From positions 1 to 9,850 of the forward strand of contig JADGNT010000118.1 of the NCBI GenBank assembly GCA_017883345.1: a DNA stretch of 9,850 nucleotides. The letters are read 5' to 3'. The translations under genes were made by a program, and so were the position numbers. How positions within the stretch are numbered: the first letter of the stretch is position 1; every line of letters begins with the position of its first letter. Of the stretch, positions 1 to 7,573 are shown piece after piece. Source of the DNA: Candidatus Solibacter sp. (GTDB lineage: Bacteria; Acidobacteriota; Terriglobia; Bryobacterales; Bryobacteraceae). The notes beneath the pieces were generated by a model. The model searched no databases and was not told where the DNA came from. It worked only from the letters and a program-made list of their open reading frames with translations.

Positions 1-10
1 TTCCGCGGGG

Positions 11-685
11 TCAGTCGTGGAGCACCACGTGGAGCAGCGAACTGTGAACCCGCAGTCCGCCGCCGTCGTAGTCGATGAAGCCCAGTTTGCGGAACTTGTT
101 CATGAAGAAGTTGACTCTGGCGCGCGTCGTGCCGACGATCTCCGCCAGCATTTCCTGACTCATCTTCGCCACCACCGGCTCCGCTTTGCCGGCCTTCCCG
201 AAGTTCGCCAGCAGCAGCAGCACACGCGCCAACCGCTTCTCACTGGAGTTGAAGAGCTGGTCCACCAGATCCTCTTCAATACGAATGTTACGGGAGAGCA
301 GATAGTGCAGGAATAACTCGGCAAACGCCGGCTCATCGTGCAGCACCCGGACCATTTCCGGTTTCTCCAGGCGCACGGTCACACTGTCGGTCATGGCGGT
401 GGCCGTGCACATCCGCTTGATCTGCCCGGCCAGGCAACCCTCGCCGAAGAAGTCGCCCCCCGTCAACAGCGCGATCACCGCCTCTTTGCCCTGGCTGGAG
501 ACGACGGTGAGCTTTAGCTTGCCTTTCTGGATTTGGAAAATGGCGTCCGCCGGGTCCCCTTGTGAGAACACCACCTCGCCCTTACGGAAAGCCAGGGTGG
601 CCCTTCCGGCGCCAATCTTGGTCCGCAGGAACTCGGCATCGAGACGCGGTATCGCCCCCTCTTTCATCTGCATTTTCGGCTGCAT
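11..685 (-). CDS. Crp/Fnr-family transcriptional regulator
   Basis: Cytoplasmic one-component DNA-binding regulator. From the ATG at 685 it is 224 aa. The N-terminal two thirds is a cyclic-nucleotide-binding-type beta-roll: FRKGEVVFSQGDPADAIF, then the cassette GDFFGEGCLAG with a following Arg-Met. In E. coli CRP an Arg-Ser contacts the cAMP phosphate, so the ligand may not be cAMP. The C-terminus has a Crp-type winged helix: SQEMLAEIVGTTRARVNFFM, then the wing FRKLGFIDYDGG. No N-terminal Cys cluster for an Fe-S centre is present, so it is not a classic FNR. The frame stays open to a TTG at 739. I prefer the ATG at 685 because homologues I recall begin near MQP, but neither start has a clear Shine-Dalgarno site, and ATGs at 673 and 667 are also possible. 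It diverges from the decarboxylase gene and may control it or itself (inference). The family call is secure; the ligand and targets are unknown. Confidence 0.93.
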   Translation of the reverse strand: MQPKMQMKEGAIPRLDAEFLRTKIGAGRATLAFRKGEVVFSQGDPADAIFQIQKGKLKLTVVSSQGKEAVIALLTGGDFFGEGCLAGQIKRMCTATAMTDSVTVRLEKPEMVRVLHDEPAFAELFLHYLLSRNIRIEEDLVDQLFNSSEKRLARVLLLLANFGKAGKAEPVVAKMSQEMLAEIVGTTRARVNFFMNKFRKLGFIDYDGGGLRVHSSLLHVVLHD

Positions 686-759
686 ATCGTCAGGACGGTG
701 GAATACCGTCTCGTATATTTTCTCACGATTTCGACGCAAGGTTCAATAGAAAAGCCAGC

Positions 760-805
760 CTTAATTTAAGAATATCCTCCCCTTTTATCTAAGAATACTG
801 CCCCT
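760..805. promoter_or_regulatory. Candidate operator/promoter region between divergent genes
   Basis: The roughly 215-bp gap between the Crp/Fnr gene and the decarboxylase gene is visibly richer in A+T than its surroundings. It holds an odd palindrome with perfect 5-bp arms, CTTAA-T-TTAAG, at 760-770. The octamer TAAGAATA occurs twice in direct orientation, at 767-774 and 790-797, 23 bp apart and so about two helical turns. Both copies are followed within a few bases by CCCCT. No canonical CRP (TGTGA-N6-TCACA) or FNR (TTGAT-N4-ATCAA) site was seen. Binding of the adjacent regulator here is an inference from position alone. Near the decarboxylase start, TATTTT at 880-885 could serve as a weak -10. 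Confidence 0.35.
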
Positions 806-900
806 GGCCAAAAATCCATCACCGCGCCCAGGGTGTCATTCCGCCGCTTTTCGAGTCACAAACTCTCCCTCCAGCACGCTATTTTAGAAAAGACACGCCT

Positions 901-2316
901 ATGACTCCCGAAGAGTTCCGCCGCCTCGGCCACCAGATCATCGACCGCATCGCCGACTACCGGGCCACCGTCGCCGCTCGGCCCGTGATGGCGCGCACCG
1001 CGCCCGGCGAAATCAAAGCGGCCCTGCCCGCCGACCCGCCGCAATCGCCCGAACCCTTCGACGCCATCCTGGCCGATCTCGACCGCATCGTCATGCCCGG
1101 CCTCTCCCACTGGCAGCATCCCCGCTTCTTCGGCTACTTCCCTGCCAACGGCGAACTCTCCAGCGTCCTCGGCGACTACCTCTCCACCGGCCTCGGCGTC
1201 CTCGGCCTCTCCTGGCAGTCCAGTCCCGCGCTCACCGAAATCGAAGAAGTGGTCACCGATTGGATGCGCCGCATGACCGGCCTCTCGGCCGTTTGGAGCG
1301 GCGTGATCCAGGACACCGCTTCCACCTGTACCCTGGTCGCGCTCATCTGCGCCCGCGAGCGCGCCACCAATTTCGGGCTGAACCGCGGCGGACTGCAATC
1401 CGAAGCGCAGCCCCTGGTGGTCTACACCTCGGCGCACAGCCACAGTTCCGTGGATAAGGCGGCGCTGCTCGCTGGCTTCGGCCGCGACAACGTCCGCCAC
1501 ATCCCCAACGACGAGCACTTCGCCCTGCGCCCCGACGCTCTGGAAGCGGCCATCCGCGCCGACCTCGCGGCCGGGCGCAAACCCTGCGCCATCGTCGGCA
1601 CCACCGGGACCACCGCCACCACCGCGCTCGACCCCCTCGCCGCCATGGCCCGGATCGCGCGCCAATACAGCCTCTGGCTGCACGTCGACGCCGCCATGGC
1701 CGGCTCCGCCATGCTGCTTCCCGAATGCCGCTGGATGTGGCAGGGAATCGAAGGCGCCGATTCGCTGGTGCTCAATCCCCACAAGTGGCTCGGCGTGGCC
1801 TTCGATTGCTCGCTGTATTACGTGCGCGATCCCGAGCACCTCATCCGCGTCATGTCCACCAGTCCCAGCTATCTGCGCTCTAGCGCCGACGACAAGGTCA
1901 AAAACCTGCGCGACTGGGGCCTGCCGCTGGGACGGCGCTTCCGCGCCTTGAAGCTCTGGTTCCTGATCCGCGAGCAGGGCGTCGCCGGATTGCAGGCCCG
2001 CCTGCGCCGCGACCTGGCCAACGCGCAGTGGCTGCTCAACGCCGTCCGCCAGACGCCCCATTGGCGCGTGCTGGCCCCGGTGCCGCTGCAGACTCTGTGC
2101 GTCAGGCACGAGCCCCCCGGGCTGACCGGCGAGGCGCTCGACGCCCACACGCAGGCTTGGGCCGACCGCATCAATCGCTCCGGCGAGGCGCTGCTTACAC
2201 CGGCCATCCTCGACGGACAGTGGATGGTCCGCGTCTCCATCGGCGCCCTGCTCACCGAACGCGAGCATGTCGAAACGCTCTGGCAGTCGATGCGCGCCCA
2301 GGCGGAAGTGGCATGA
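901..2316 (+). CDS. PLP-dependent group II amino-acid decarboxylase (aromatic-L-amino-acid decarboxylase type)
   Basis: Cytoplasmic fold-type I pyridoxal-phosphate enzyme of the aromatic-amino-acid/histidine/glutamate decarboxylase family, expected to turn an L-amino acid into its amine plus CO2. It is 471 aa, the usual length for the family. Visible landmarks are the N-terminal substrate-entry motif LSHWQHPRFFGYFP (68-81), the PLP-stacking His181 in YTSAHSHSSV, Asp263 in HVDAAMAGSA (pairs with the pyridine nitrogen), the Schiff-base Lys295 in LNPHKWLG, the catalytic-loop Tyr324 in SPSYLR, and the GLPLGRRFRALKLWF segment (340-354). Keeping Tyr324 favours true decarboxylation over the aldehyde-synthase activity seen when Phe replaces it in plant relatives. 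Substrate (Trp, Tyr, Phe, DOPA or other) cannot be read from sequence. The ATG at 901 has only a weak purine-rich AGAAAAGA upstream. It diverges from the Crp/Fnr gene. A longer antisense frame over it is a shadow. Confidence 0.95.
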   Translation: MTPEEFRRLGHQIIDRIADYRATVAARPVMARTAPGEIKAALPADPPQSPEPFDAILADLDRIVMPGLSHWQHPRFFGYFPANGELSSVLGDYLSTGLGVLGLSWQSSPALTEIEEVVTDWMRRMTGLSAVWSGVIQDTASTCTLVALICARERATNFGLNRGGLQSEAQPLVVYTSAHSHSSVDKAALLAGFGRDNVRHIPNDEHFALRPDALEAAIRADLAAGRKPCAIVGTTGTTATTALDPLAAMARIARQYSLWLHVDAAMAGSAMLLPECRWMWQGIEGADSLVLNPHKWLGVAFDCSLYYVRDPEHLIRVMSTSPSYLRSSADDKVKNLRDWGLPLGRRFRALKLWFLIREQGVAGLQARLRRDLANAQWLLNAVRQTPHWRVLAPVPLQTLCVRHEPPGLTGEALDAHTQAWADRINRSGEALLTPAILDGQWMVRVSIGALLTEREHVETLWQSMRAQAEVA

Positions 2317-2384
2317 GTTGCCCATGGCGCCATCGGGATATCGCTCCCGAAGCTGGCGAAGCTGGAACCTGGGGAGGCGTCCAT

Positions 2385-2426
2385 TTGACGCGGAGGCACG
2401 GAGGCGCGGAGGAAGACGCGGAGAAA
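2385..2426 (+). repeat. GCGGAGG-type dispersed repeat, left arm of inverted pair
   Basis: This 42-bp element starts TTGACGCGGAG and ends GACGCGGAGAAA, and is built from CGGAG-like units. It matches the reverse complement of 2581-2622 at 39 of 42 positions; the three differences are adjacent (GCA here, ACG there). It lies 68 bp past the decarboxylase stop, between two convergent genes. Repeats of this look are scattered between genes in several Acidobacteriota genomes, from memory and not checked. It is not obviously coding. Confidence 0.85.
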
Positions 2427-2485
2427 AGCAAAAACGAGCTGGACGGAAAGAGCAGGATTCGTTTCTTCCCCGGGGACGCGCGCGC

Positions 2486-2551
2486 AGGAAGCGGAGATCG
2501 CGGAGGATAGAACAGCCTCGTTGGCTCCAGGCTCCATTACCTCCGCTTCCT
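2486..2551. repeat. Inner inverted repeat nested inside the outer pair
   Basis: AGGAAGCGGAG at 2486-2496 faces its exact reverse complement CTCCGCTTCCT at 2541-2551. It sits between the two 42-bp outer arms, so the whole 2385-2622 block could fold into a long interrupted hairpin. The 338-bp gap 2317-2654 holds nothing else I can support: no convincing gene, and no clean terminator with a U-run. Confidence 0.6.
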
Positions 2552-2580
2552 CTGCGCTCTCAGGTTCTGACTTTCTTGGG

Positions 2581-2622
2581 TTTCTCCGCGTCTTCCTCCG
2601 CGCCTCCGCGTCTCCGCGTCAA
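2581..2622 (-). repeat. GCGGAGG-type dispersed repeat, right arm of inverted pair
   Basis: Inverted copy of the element at 2385-2426, 39 of 42 bases identical once reverse-complemented. On the minus strand it begins TTGACGCGGAGACG. It ends 32 bp short of the TPR-protein stop, so that gene's mRNA would carry it in its 3' end. With its partner it could form a bidirectional end structure for the two convergent transcripts (inference). Confidence 0.85.
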
Positions 2623-2654
2623 GTACACAGTTTCCTTTGGTTCCCGGCGTGCGG

Positions 2655-3941
2655 CTACCGGTCCTGCTGCTCTTTGGCCGCCGCCGTGGCGGCGGTAATC
2701 TTCTCCACCTCGGCAAGCTGCGATCGTACTTTGGCGGCGTCCGTCGCCTCCGGTGCGAACTTCAGGTACGTTTTGAATCGCTCCGCCGCTCCGGCATAGT
2801 CCTTCTTCAGCGCCAGAATCACGCCAAGCAGGTGACTCACTTTGGGGATCGCGTGCCGCGTATCCAGACGCTCCGCGGCCAGCGCGCTTTTCTCCGCCGC
2901 TGCAAAGTTTTGCAGATTGTAATTGGCCACGGAATTGTAGAAGAACGCCTGTGGATAGTCGAACGGATCCAGCTTCACCAGCTTGTCGGTGACATCGGCC
3001 AGCCCCCGCCACCTCGCCGACTGCAATTCCAGAATCGAAATCTGCAGGTACGGCTGGACGAACTTCGGGTCGCACTCCAGAGCCTTGTCGAAATATTTGC
3101 GGGCCATGTCCATCTTTCCCTGGCCTGCCTGCAGCATCCCCAACTCGTACCATGCGGTGGCGTAGTTCGGATACGCCTCGACGGCCTTTTCCAGGCTCGT
3201 CTGGGCATCGTCGAATTTCTTTTTCTTGATCGCGTCCAGCCCTTTTTCGTAGGCCTTCTTGGCATCCTTGGGCGCCGCCAGCGAGACGGCGCTGATCGTC
3301 TTGCCTTCTTCGGCGGGTCCGTTGCGATGCAGCAGAATGGTCCCCACGTTGGGATCGTCCATCGGACGCCTGCCCGCCAGCGGCACCGTCTGCGAGCGAT
3401 ACCCCCCCAGTTTGGCCTGCAAGTCGCAGCCCATGTACTTGCGCTCCGCCGTCTGGGAACTGCCGGGCGGCCCCGGCGTGGTGCTCGTGCCCGTCATGCC
3501 GGAGACGCCCCAATTGCCACGCGAACCGAATTCGCTGGCGTCCTGGATCACACCGTTGCGCGCGCCCAACTCGATCGCGAAGTAGCCCCTGGCGTCCGTA
3601 TAGCCTTGGGCGTGCGTCGAACCGTTACACACGGTTTCGATGATTACCGAACCGGGAGCCGCTGTGCCATCCTCCATCATCACGCGGCCGCTGACAAAGA
3701 TGGGCTGTGGGATGTTGACCGCCGCCGGTGTGCCGTTTGGGCTGGTGGTGGTCGTGGTTGGCGAAGGCGTGGTGGTGCGTCCCGGGATGGCTCCGCCGCC
3801 AGTGCTCCCGGTTGTCCCCCCAGTGCCAGTGGTTGGCGGTGCAGTCGTCCCGCCTGTGCTTTGGCAGATGACCGCCACCGGAAACAATAAACCTACAGCC
3901 GCCGCCGCTGCCATTGCCCTCACCCAGCTCTTCGAGGCCAT
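2655..3941 (-). CDS. Exported CarboxypepD_reg-like and tetratricopeptide-repeat protein
   Basis: 428 aa from the ATG at 3941, chosen because GGAGGT lies 3 bases upstream and because it gives a clean signal peptide: MASKSWVRAM then an Ala/Val/Leu-rich core to about residue 26. An in-frame ATG at 3965 adds 8 residues and has only a weak GGTGGG. After the signal comes a low-complexity Thr/Gly/Pro/Ser linker (about 28-73), probably disordered. Next is a carboxypeptidase-regulatory-like beta-sandwich (about 78-205), with FVSGRVMMEDGTAAPGS and the YTDARGYFAIELG strand typical of the fold. Last come five tandem TPR units (about 225-400), for example AWYELGMLQAGQGKMDMARK. The TPRs suggest a protein-interaction scaffold outside the cytoplasm. 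No catalytic residues are visible and the partner is unknown. It is convergent with the decarboxylase gene and divergent from the lipoprotein gene. Confidence 0.88.
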   Translation of the reverse strand: MASKSWVRAMAAAAAVGLLFPVAVICQSTGGTTAPPTTGTGGTTGSTGGGAIPGRTTTPSPTTTTTSPNGTPAAVNIPQPIFVSGRVMMEDGTAAPGSVIIETVCNGSTHAQGYTDARGYFAIELGARNGVIQDASEFGSRGNWGVSGMTGTSTTPGPPGSSQTAERKYMGCDLQAKLGGYRSQTVPLAGRRPMDDPNVGTILLHRNGPAEEGKTISAVSLAAPKDAKKAYEKGLDAIKKKKFDDAQTSLEKAVEAYPNYATAWYELGMLQAGQGKMDMARKYFDKALECDPKFVQPYLQISILELQSARWRGLADVTDKLVKLDPFDYPQAFFYNSVANYNLQNFAAAEKSALAAERLDTRHAIPKVSHLLGVILALKKDYAGAAERFKTYLKFAPEATDAAKVRSQLAEVEKITAATAAAKEQQDR

Positions 3942-4021
3942 ACCACCTCCGTTGACTGCCTGCATTATCCCACCATAATTGAGTTGCGGATGTTAACAGC
4001 GTGCGGTACCCTCGCGCTCGT

Positions 4022-4030
4022 TGCTAGACT
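4022..4030 (+). promoter_or_regulatory. Candidate extended -10 promoter for the lipoprotein gene
   Basis: TGCTAGACT fits an extended -10 (TG-n-TAnAnT). It is 20 bp from the ATG at 4051, giving a leader of about 14 nt. No good -35 is at the right spacing; TTAACA at 3993-3998 is too far. A related element, TGATAGAAT, precedes the protease gene at the right end of the window. Confidence 0.3.
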
Positions 4031-4050
4031 GGAATGGCACGCAGGTACTT

Positions 4051-4683
4051 ATGCTGAAGCCATCCATTTTCCCCACCATCGCGCTGCTCGCGATCCTGAC
4101 GGCCTGTTCGGACACGCCGGCCCCCACCACCGCGAAGAAGGCGCCGGAAAAAGTAGAACCGATCACCGGGCAGTCCGCCGTCTTCAAGATGTACGGCATG
4201 GCCCGCTCCTGGGCCTCCGACGCGCAGGTGCTGAGGATGCAGAGCATGCGCCTCACCGATGTCAAGGAAGGCGCTCCCGGTACCGCGCCGGCCTGGCAGG
4301 CCACATTCGTCTCCGCCGCCAAGCTCCAGTCGCGCGGTTACACCTTCTCGATTGTGGAAGGCGAAGGCAACCTGCACAAAGGCGCGTTCGCCGGACCCGA
4401 GGAAAGCTGGCGCGGCCCGCGCGGTACGGACTCTTCGTTCCTCATGGCCGCCATAAAAATCGACACCGACGCCGCCTACAAGACCGCCATGGAAACCCCG
4501 CGCAGCCACGCTGCCGAATACGACAAGCAGAACCCCGGCAAGCCGATCAGCATCATCCTGGAAAGAACCACCAACCATCCCAACCCAGCCTGGCGCATCT
4601 TCTGGGGCGAATCCGCCGGCACCTCCAACTTCTCCGTGCTGATCGACGCCTCCACCGGCGAGTACCTGGAAACCCTGCGGTAG
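4051..4683 (+). CDS. Putative lipoprotein with PepSY-like C-terminus
   Basis: 210 aa. It begins with a lipoprotein signal: MLK, the hydrophobic stretch IFPTIALLAI, then lipobox LTAC with Cys19 as the lipid-modified residue and Ser at +2. A Pro/Thr/Lys-rich spacer (about 21-38) leads to the globular part. The end, NPAWRIFWGESAG…VLIDASTGEYLETLR, has the PepSY hallmark: a Trp-Arg strand, a turn, then a strand with IDAxTG. PepSY-type domains often bind or inhibit other extracytoplasmic proteins, but no role can be assigned here. The ATG at 4051 is preferred to an in-frame TTG at 4021, because the signal peptide starts there and AGGT lies a few bases upstream. It diverges from the TPR gene and converges on clpB. 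Gene reality is well supported; the PepSY link is a pattern judgement. Confidence 0.78.
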   Translation: MLKPSIFPTIALLAILTACSDTPAPTTAKKAPEKVEPITGQSAVFKMYGMARSWASDAQVLRMQSMRLTDVKEGAPGTAPAWQATFVSAAKLQSRGYTFSIVEGEGNLHKGAFAGPEESWRGPRGTDSSFLMAAIKIDTDAAYKTAMETPRSHAAEYDKQNPGKPISIILERTTNHPNPAWRIFWGESAGTSNFSVLIDASTGEYLETLR

Positions 4684-4684
4684 C

Positions 4685-4803
4685 GGACAGACCAGACTGT
4701 CCCAAGGCGGCGCCTTTTGCCGCCGCGTGGTGGGTGCCCTCTGGGCACCGGTCTGTCCCCGGGTTTCGGCTCCCCGGGTTTCCCCGGTCCGAGCTTCGCT
4801 CGG
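4685..4803. repeat. Cluster of short hairpins between lipoprotein gene and clpB
   Basis: Four hairpins follow one another: GGACAG/CTGTCC (4685-4690 with 4697-4702); AAGGC-GGC-GCCTT (4705-4717, followed by TT); GGTGCCC-TCT-GGGCACC (4733-4749, perfect 7-bp arms); and CCGAGC-TTC-GCTCGG (4789-4803, perfect 6-bp arms). The second could act as a weak terminator for the lipoprotein gene, though its T-run is short. The fourth could end clpB transcription on the other strand. The density looks like an assembly of dispersed intergenic repeats more than a single terminator. Confidence 0.65.
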
Positions 4804-4829
4804 ATGCACAAGGCGGAGCCTTATGCCAC
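4804..4829 (-). repeat. Dispersed palindromic repeat overlapping the clpB stop codon
   Basis: Read on the minus strand, this 26-bp element runs from GTGGCATAAGG to CTTGTGCAT. It matches the plus-strand copy at 9614-9639 at 25 of 26 bases. Its core is a hairpin with 9-bp arms, one pair mismatched or G-T in this copy. The first bases encode the last residues of ClpB (Val-Ala) and its TAA stop, so repeat and gene overlap. Confidence 0.8.
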
Positions 4830-7400
4830 GAACTTCAGCTCGCCCCCAGGCCCCATATCTACTGTGACCGCCTGCCCGTCCTTCACCGCCCCTTGCAGCA
4901 GCAACCTCCCCAGCGGCGTCTCGATCTTCTTCTGAATCGCCCGCTTCAGCGGGCGCGCCCCATACCGCGGATCGTACCCCGTGCGCACCAGGTCTCCGCG
5001 CGCCGCGTCCGTCAACGTCAACGTGATGTGCCGGTCCGCCAGCCGGGCGCGTACCCGCCCCAATTGAATCTCCACGATCTCCTTCAGATGCGCCTCGCTC
5101 AACGCGTGGAACACGATGATCTCGTCCACCCGGTTCAAAAACTCCGGCCGGAAGTGACCCCGCATTTCATCCAGAACAGCCTCTTTCATGGCTTCGTAGT
5201 CCGCGCCTTCGAACCCGCCGCGATGCTCCAGAATTTGCGCGCTGCCCACGTTGCTGGTCATCACCACGATGGTGTTCTTGAAGTCCACCGTGCGCCCCTG
5301 CCCATCGGTCAGCCGCCCGTCGTCCAGGATCTGAAGCATGACGTTGAACACGTCGTGGTGCGCCTTCTCGATCTCATCGAACAGCACCACCGAATACGGT
5401 CTGCGCCGCACGGCCTCGGTCAACTGCCCGCCCTCTTCGTACCCGACATAGCCCGGAGGCGCCCCCACCAGCCTGGCCACCGTGTGCTTCTCCTGGTACT
5501 CCGACATATCGATGCGGATCATGGAACGCTCGTCGTCGAATAGAAACGCCGCCAGCGCCCGCGCCAGTTCCGTCTTGCCCACACCCGTCGGCCCCAGGAA
5601 GATGAAGCTGCCCACCGGACGGTCGGGGTCGTTCAACCCCGAGCGCGCGCGCATTACCGCCTCCGCCACCGCCGTCACCGCTTCGTCCTGCCCAATCACC
5701 CGCTGGTGCAGCTCGTCCTCCAGGTGGAGCAGTTTCTGCATCTCGCCTTCCAACAGCTTGGTCACCGGCACACCGGTCCAGCGGCTCACTACCTCGGCGA
5801 TGTCTTCCTCATCGACTTCTTCCTTGATCATCTTCGGCCGGTCCTGCTGCCTGGCGAACTTCTCGTCTTCCTCGGCCAGTTGGCGCTCTAAGCCCACCAG
5901 CCGTCCGTACTTCAACTCCGCCGCGCGATTGAGATCGTACTGCCGCTCCGCCTGCGCGATCTCCACCTTGGTCTGCTCCACCTGCTCGCGTACCGCGCGC
6001 AAACGTTGCACCGCGTCCTTCTCGCCCTGCCACTGCGCCATCAGCGCGTCGGATTCCGCCTTGAGATTCGCCAGTTCCTTTTCGAGCTTCGAGAGCCGCT
6101 CCTTCGACGCCTTGTCCTTCTCCTTGCGCAGCGCCTCGCGCTCGATCTCGAGCTGCATGATGCGCCGCCGCGTCTCGTCCAACTCCGCCGGCATCGAATC
6201 GATCTCCGTGCGCAGCCGCGCGCCCGCCTCGTCCACCAGGTCGATCGCCTTATCGGGCAGAAACCGGTCCGTGATGTAGCGGTTCGAAAACACCGCCGCC
6301 GCCACCAGCGCCGCATCCTTGATGCGCACGCCGTGATGCAATTCGTAGCGCTCTTTGAGCCCGCGCAGAATCGAAATCGTATCCTCCACCGACGGCTCCT
6401 CCACGCGCACCGGTTGGAAGCGCCGCTCCAGCGCCGCGTCCTTCTCGATGTACTTGCGATACTCGTCCAGCGTCGTCGCGCCGATGCAATGCAGCTCCCC
6501 GCGCGCCAGCATCGGTTTGAGCAGATTCCCCGCGTCCATCGACCCCTCGGTCTTTCCCGCGCCCACCACCGTGTGCAGTTCGTCGATGAACAGCACGATC
6601 TCGCCCGCGGCCTCCTGCACTTCCTTCAGCACCGCCTTGAGCCGTTCCTCGAACTCGCCGCGAAATTTCGCGCCCGCGATCAGCGCGCCCATGTCGAGCG
6701 ACACCACTTTCTTGTTCTTCAGCCCCTCGGGCACGTCGCCGCGCACGATGCGCAGCGCCAGCCCCTCCACGATCGCCGTCTTTCCCACGCCCGGCTCGCC
6801 GATCAGCACCGGATTGTTCTTGGTCCGCCGCGAAAGCACCTGGATCACCCGGCGGATCTCCTCATCGCGCCCGATCACCGGGTCCAGCTTGCCCGCCGAC
6901 GCCAGCTTCGTCAGGTCGCGCCCGTACCGTTCCAGCGCCTCGTAGGTGACTTCCGGATTCTGCGACGTGACCCGCTGGTTTCCCCGCACCTCGCGCAGCG
7001 CCTGCATCAGGCGCTCGCGTGTGGCCCCGAGTTCCTTGAGGTCGATCGCGGCCAGCAGCACGTGCTCCACGGAGATGTACTCGTCTTTGAGCTTCGCCGC
7101 CTCGTCCTCCGCGGACGTGAGCAGTTTGTTGAGCCGCGAGGTCACGTAGATCTGGTCGATTCCGCCCGACGCTCCGGAGACTTTCGGCAGCCGCTCCAGT
7201 TCGCTGGTCAGTTTCTTGCCTAACGCTTCCACGTTGACCCCGGCGCGCGTCAGGATGGAGCTTGCCAGTCCGCCTTCCTGCTCTAACAGCGCCGCCAGCA
7301 GATGCTCGACGTCAATTTGTTGGTTGCCGTACCGTACGGCCTTTCCCTGCCCGGCCCGCACGGCGTCCTGCAACTTCTCGGTAAACCGGTTGAAGTCCAT
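4821..7400 (-). CDS. clpB: ATP-dependent disaggregase ClpB (Hsp100)
   Basis: Cytoplasmic AAA+ hexamer that, with DnaK/DnaJ/GrpE, pulls polypeptides out of heat- or stress-induced aggregates. It is 859 aa, full length for the family. Domains in order: N-terminal Clp repeat domain (1-145); AAA1 with Walker A GEPGVGKT (201-208), Walker B VLFIDE (269-274) and Arg fingers 326-327; the long charged coiled-coil M-domain (about 400-525) that separates ClpB from ClpA and ClpX; AAA2 with Walker A GPTGVGKT (603-610), Walker B VVLFDE (671-676), pore loop GYVGYEEGG (650-658), FLNR with Arg757, and sensor-2 GARPLKR (814-820). The first pore loop reads AKFRGEF with Phe246 where E. coli has Tyr; the aromatic is kept. 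No ClpP-docking IGF loop was seen, as expected. The ATG at 7400 starts [14 protein letters not shown], typical of ClpB, but lacks a strong Shine-Dalgarno site. It stands alone, flanked by repeats. Confidence 0.98.
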   Translation of the reverse strand: MDFNRFTEKLQDAVRAGQGKAVRYGNQQIDVEHLLAALLEQEGGLASSILTRAGVNVEALGKKLTSELERLPKVSGASGGIDQIYVTSRLNKLLTSAEDEAAKLKDEYISVEHVLLAAIDLKELGATRERLMQALREVRGNQRVTSQNPEVTYEALERYGRDLTKLASAGKLDPVIGRDEEIRRVIQVLSRRTKNNPVLIGEPGVGKTAIVEGLALRIVRGDVPEGLKNKKVVSLDMGALIAGAKFRGEFEERLKAVLKEVQEAAGEIVLFIDELHTVVGAGKTEGSMDAGNLLKPMLARGELHCIGATTLDEYRKYIEKDAALERRFQPVRVEEPSVEDTISILRGLKERYELHHGVRIKDAALVAAAVFSNRYITDRFLPDKAIDLVDEAGARLRTEIDSMPAELDETRRRIMQLEIEREALRKEKDKASKERLSKLEKELANLKAESDALMAQWQGEKDAVQRLRAVREQVEQTKVEIAQAERQYDLNRAAELKYGRLVGLERQLAEEDEKFARQQDRPKMIKEEVDEEDIAEVVSRWTGVPVTKLLEGEMQKLLHLEDELHQRVIGQDEAVTAVAEAVMRARSGLNDPDRPVGSFIFLGPTGVGKTELARALAAFLFDDERSMIRIDMSEYQEKHTVARLVGAPPGYVGYEEGGQLTEAVRRRPYSVVLFDEIEKAHHDVFNVMLQILDDGRLTDGQGRTVDFKNTIVVMTSNVGSAQILEHRGGFEGADYEAMKEAVLDEMRGHFRPEFLNRVDEIIVFHALSEAHLKEIVEIQLGRVRARLADRHITLTLTDAARGDLVRTGYDPRYGARPLKRAIQKKIETPLGRLLLQGAVKDGQAVTVDMGPGGELKFVA

Positions 7401-7445
7401 ACTTCATCAATAGCAGAATCGCCCGTAGCGTAGCCTTTCAAGGCC

Positions 7446-7479
7446 GGGTGCCCTCTGGGCGGCCCCCATTCGTGGGGGC
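7446..7479. repeat. Shared 15-bp repeat plus strong GC hairpin upstream of clpB
   Basis: GGGTGCCCTCTGGGC at 7446-7460 is identical to 4732-4746 on the other side of clpB and in the same orientation. Right after it, GCCCCCA/TGGGGGC (7462-7468 and 7473-7479) forms a perfect 7-bp-arm hairpin with a TTCG loop. On the minus strand this hairpin lies 14 bp past the permease remnant's stop, so it may be that gene's old terminator, though no U-run follows. Confidence 0.6.
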
Positions 7480-7492
7480 ATGCTTTCCGTGC

Positions 7493-7573
7493 CTATTCGT
7501 ACCGCAGCGCGCGCACCGGATCCGTCGCCATCGCCTCGTCGAGCGGGAGATTCAGGCTGAGCATTTCGGCGAC
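7493..7573 (-). pseudogene. 3' remnant of a MacB/FtsX-type ABC transporter permease
   Basis: On the minus strand this stretch reads IVAEMLSLNLPLDEAMATD, then PVRALRYE and a TAG stop (complement of 7493-7495). DPVxALRYE followed by a stop is the usual C-terminus of the large MacB/FtsX-like permeases abundant in Acidobacteriota. Only about 25-28 residues remain. Upstream of them the sequence turns into the CAP-protein gene on the other strand, and the expected membrane helices are missing. It therefore looks like the stranded tail of a gene removed by deletion, insertion or rearrangement near 7575. It is too short for certainty; chance resemblance is possible but unlikely given the exact motif followed by a stop. 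Confidence 0.55.

Noticed and set aside
856..2325. A 489-codon open frame on the minus strand, longer than the decarboxylase it overlaps
   Set aside because: Its product is a Gly/Ala/Asp/Glu-rich string with no family features, while the plus strand holds every catalytic landmark of a PLP decarboxylase. It is a GC-rich shadow frame.
2385..2622. CRISPR array or intact insertion sequence
   Set aside because: There are only two arms, in inverted orientation, with no regularly spaced direct repeats and no transposase frame between them.
2267..2698. Plus-strand frames running from the end of the decarboxylase through the inverted repeat
   Set aside because: Products are Arg/Pro-rich translations of the GCGGAGG repeat with no domain signal or ribosome site.
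2637..3890. A 417-codon open frame on the plus strand opposite the TPR protein
   Set aside because: The minus strand has a signal peptide, CarboxypepD_reg domain and regular TPRs. The plus-strand product is an Arg-rich antisense translation.
3984..5543. A 519-codon open frame on the plus strand
   Set aside because: It runs across the lipoprotein gene, the intergenic hairpins and the 3' part of clpB in other frames; the product is Arg/His/Pro-rich and family-free.
6006..7223. A 405-codon plus-strand frame opposite clpB
   Set aside because: It is the antisense of conserved ClpB domains, with Arg/His/Leu-rich composition typical of shadow frames.
7408..7442. Sigma-32-like heat-shock promoter for clpB (CTTGAAA at 7442-7436, minus strand)
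   Set aside because: The -35 match is perfect, but the -10 (GCGATTCT) is poor and would leave a leader of only about 8 nt with no ribosome site. Not strong enough to call.
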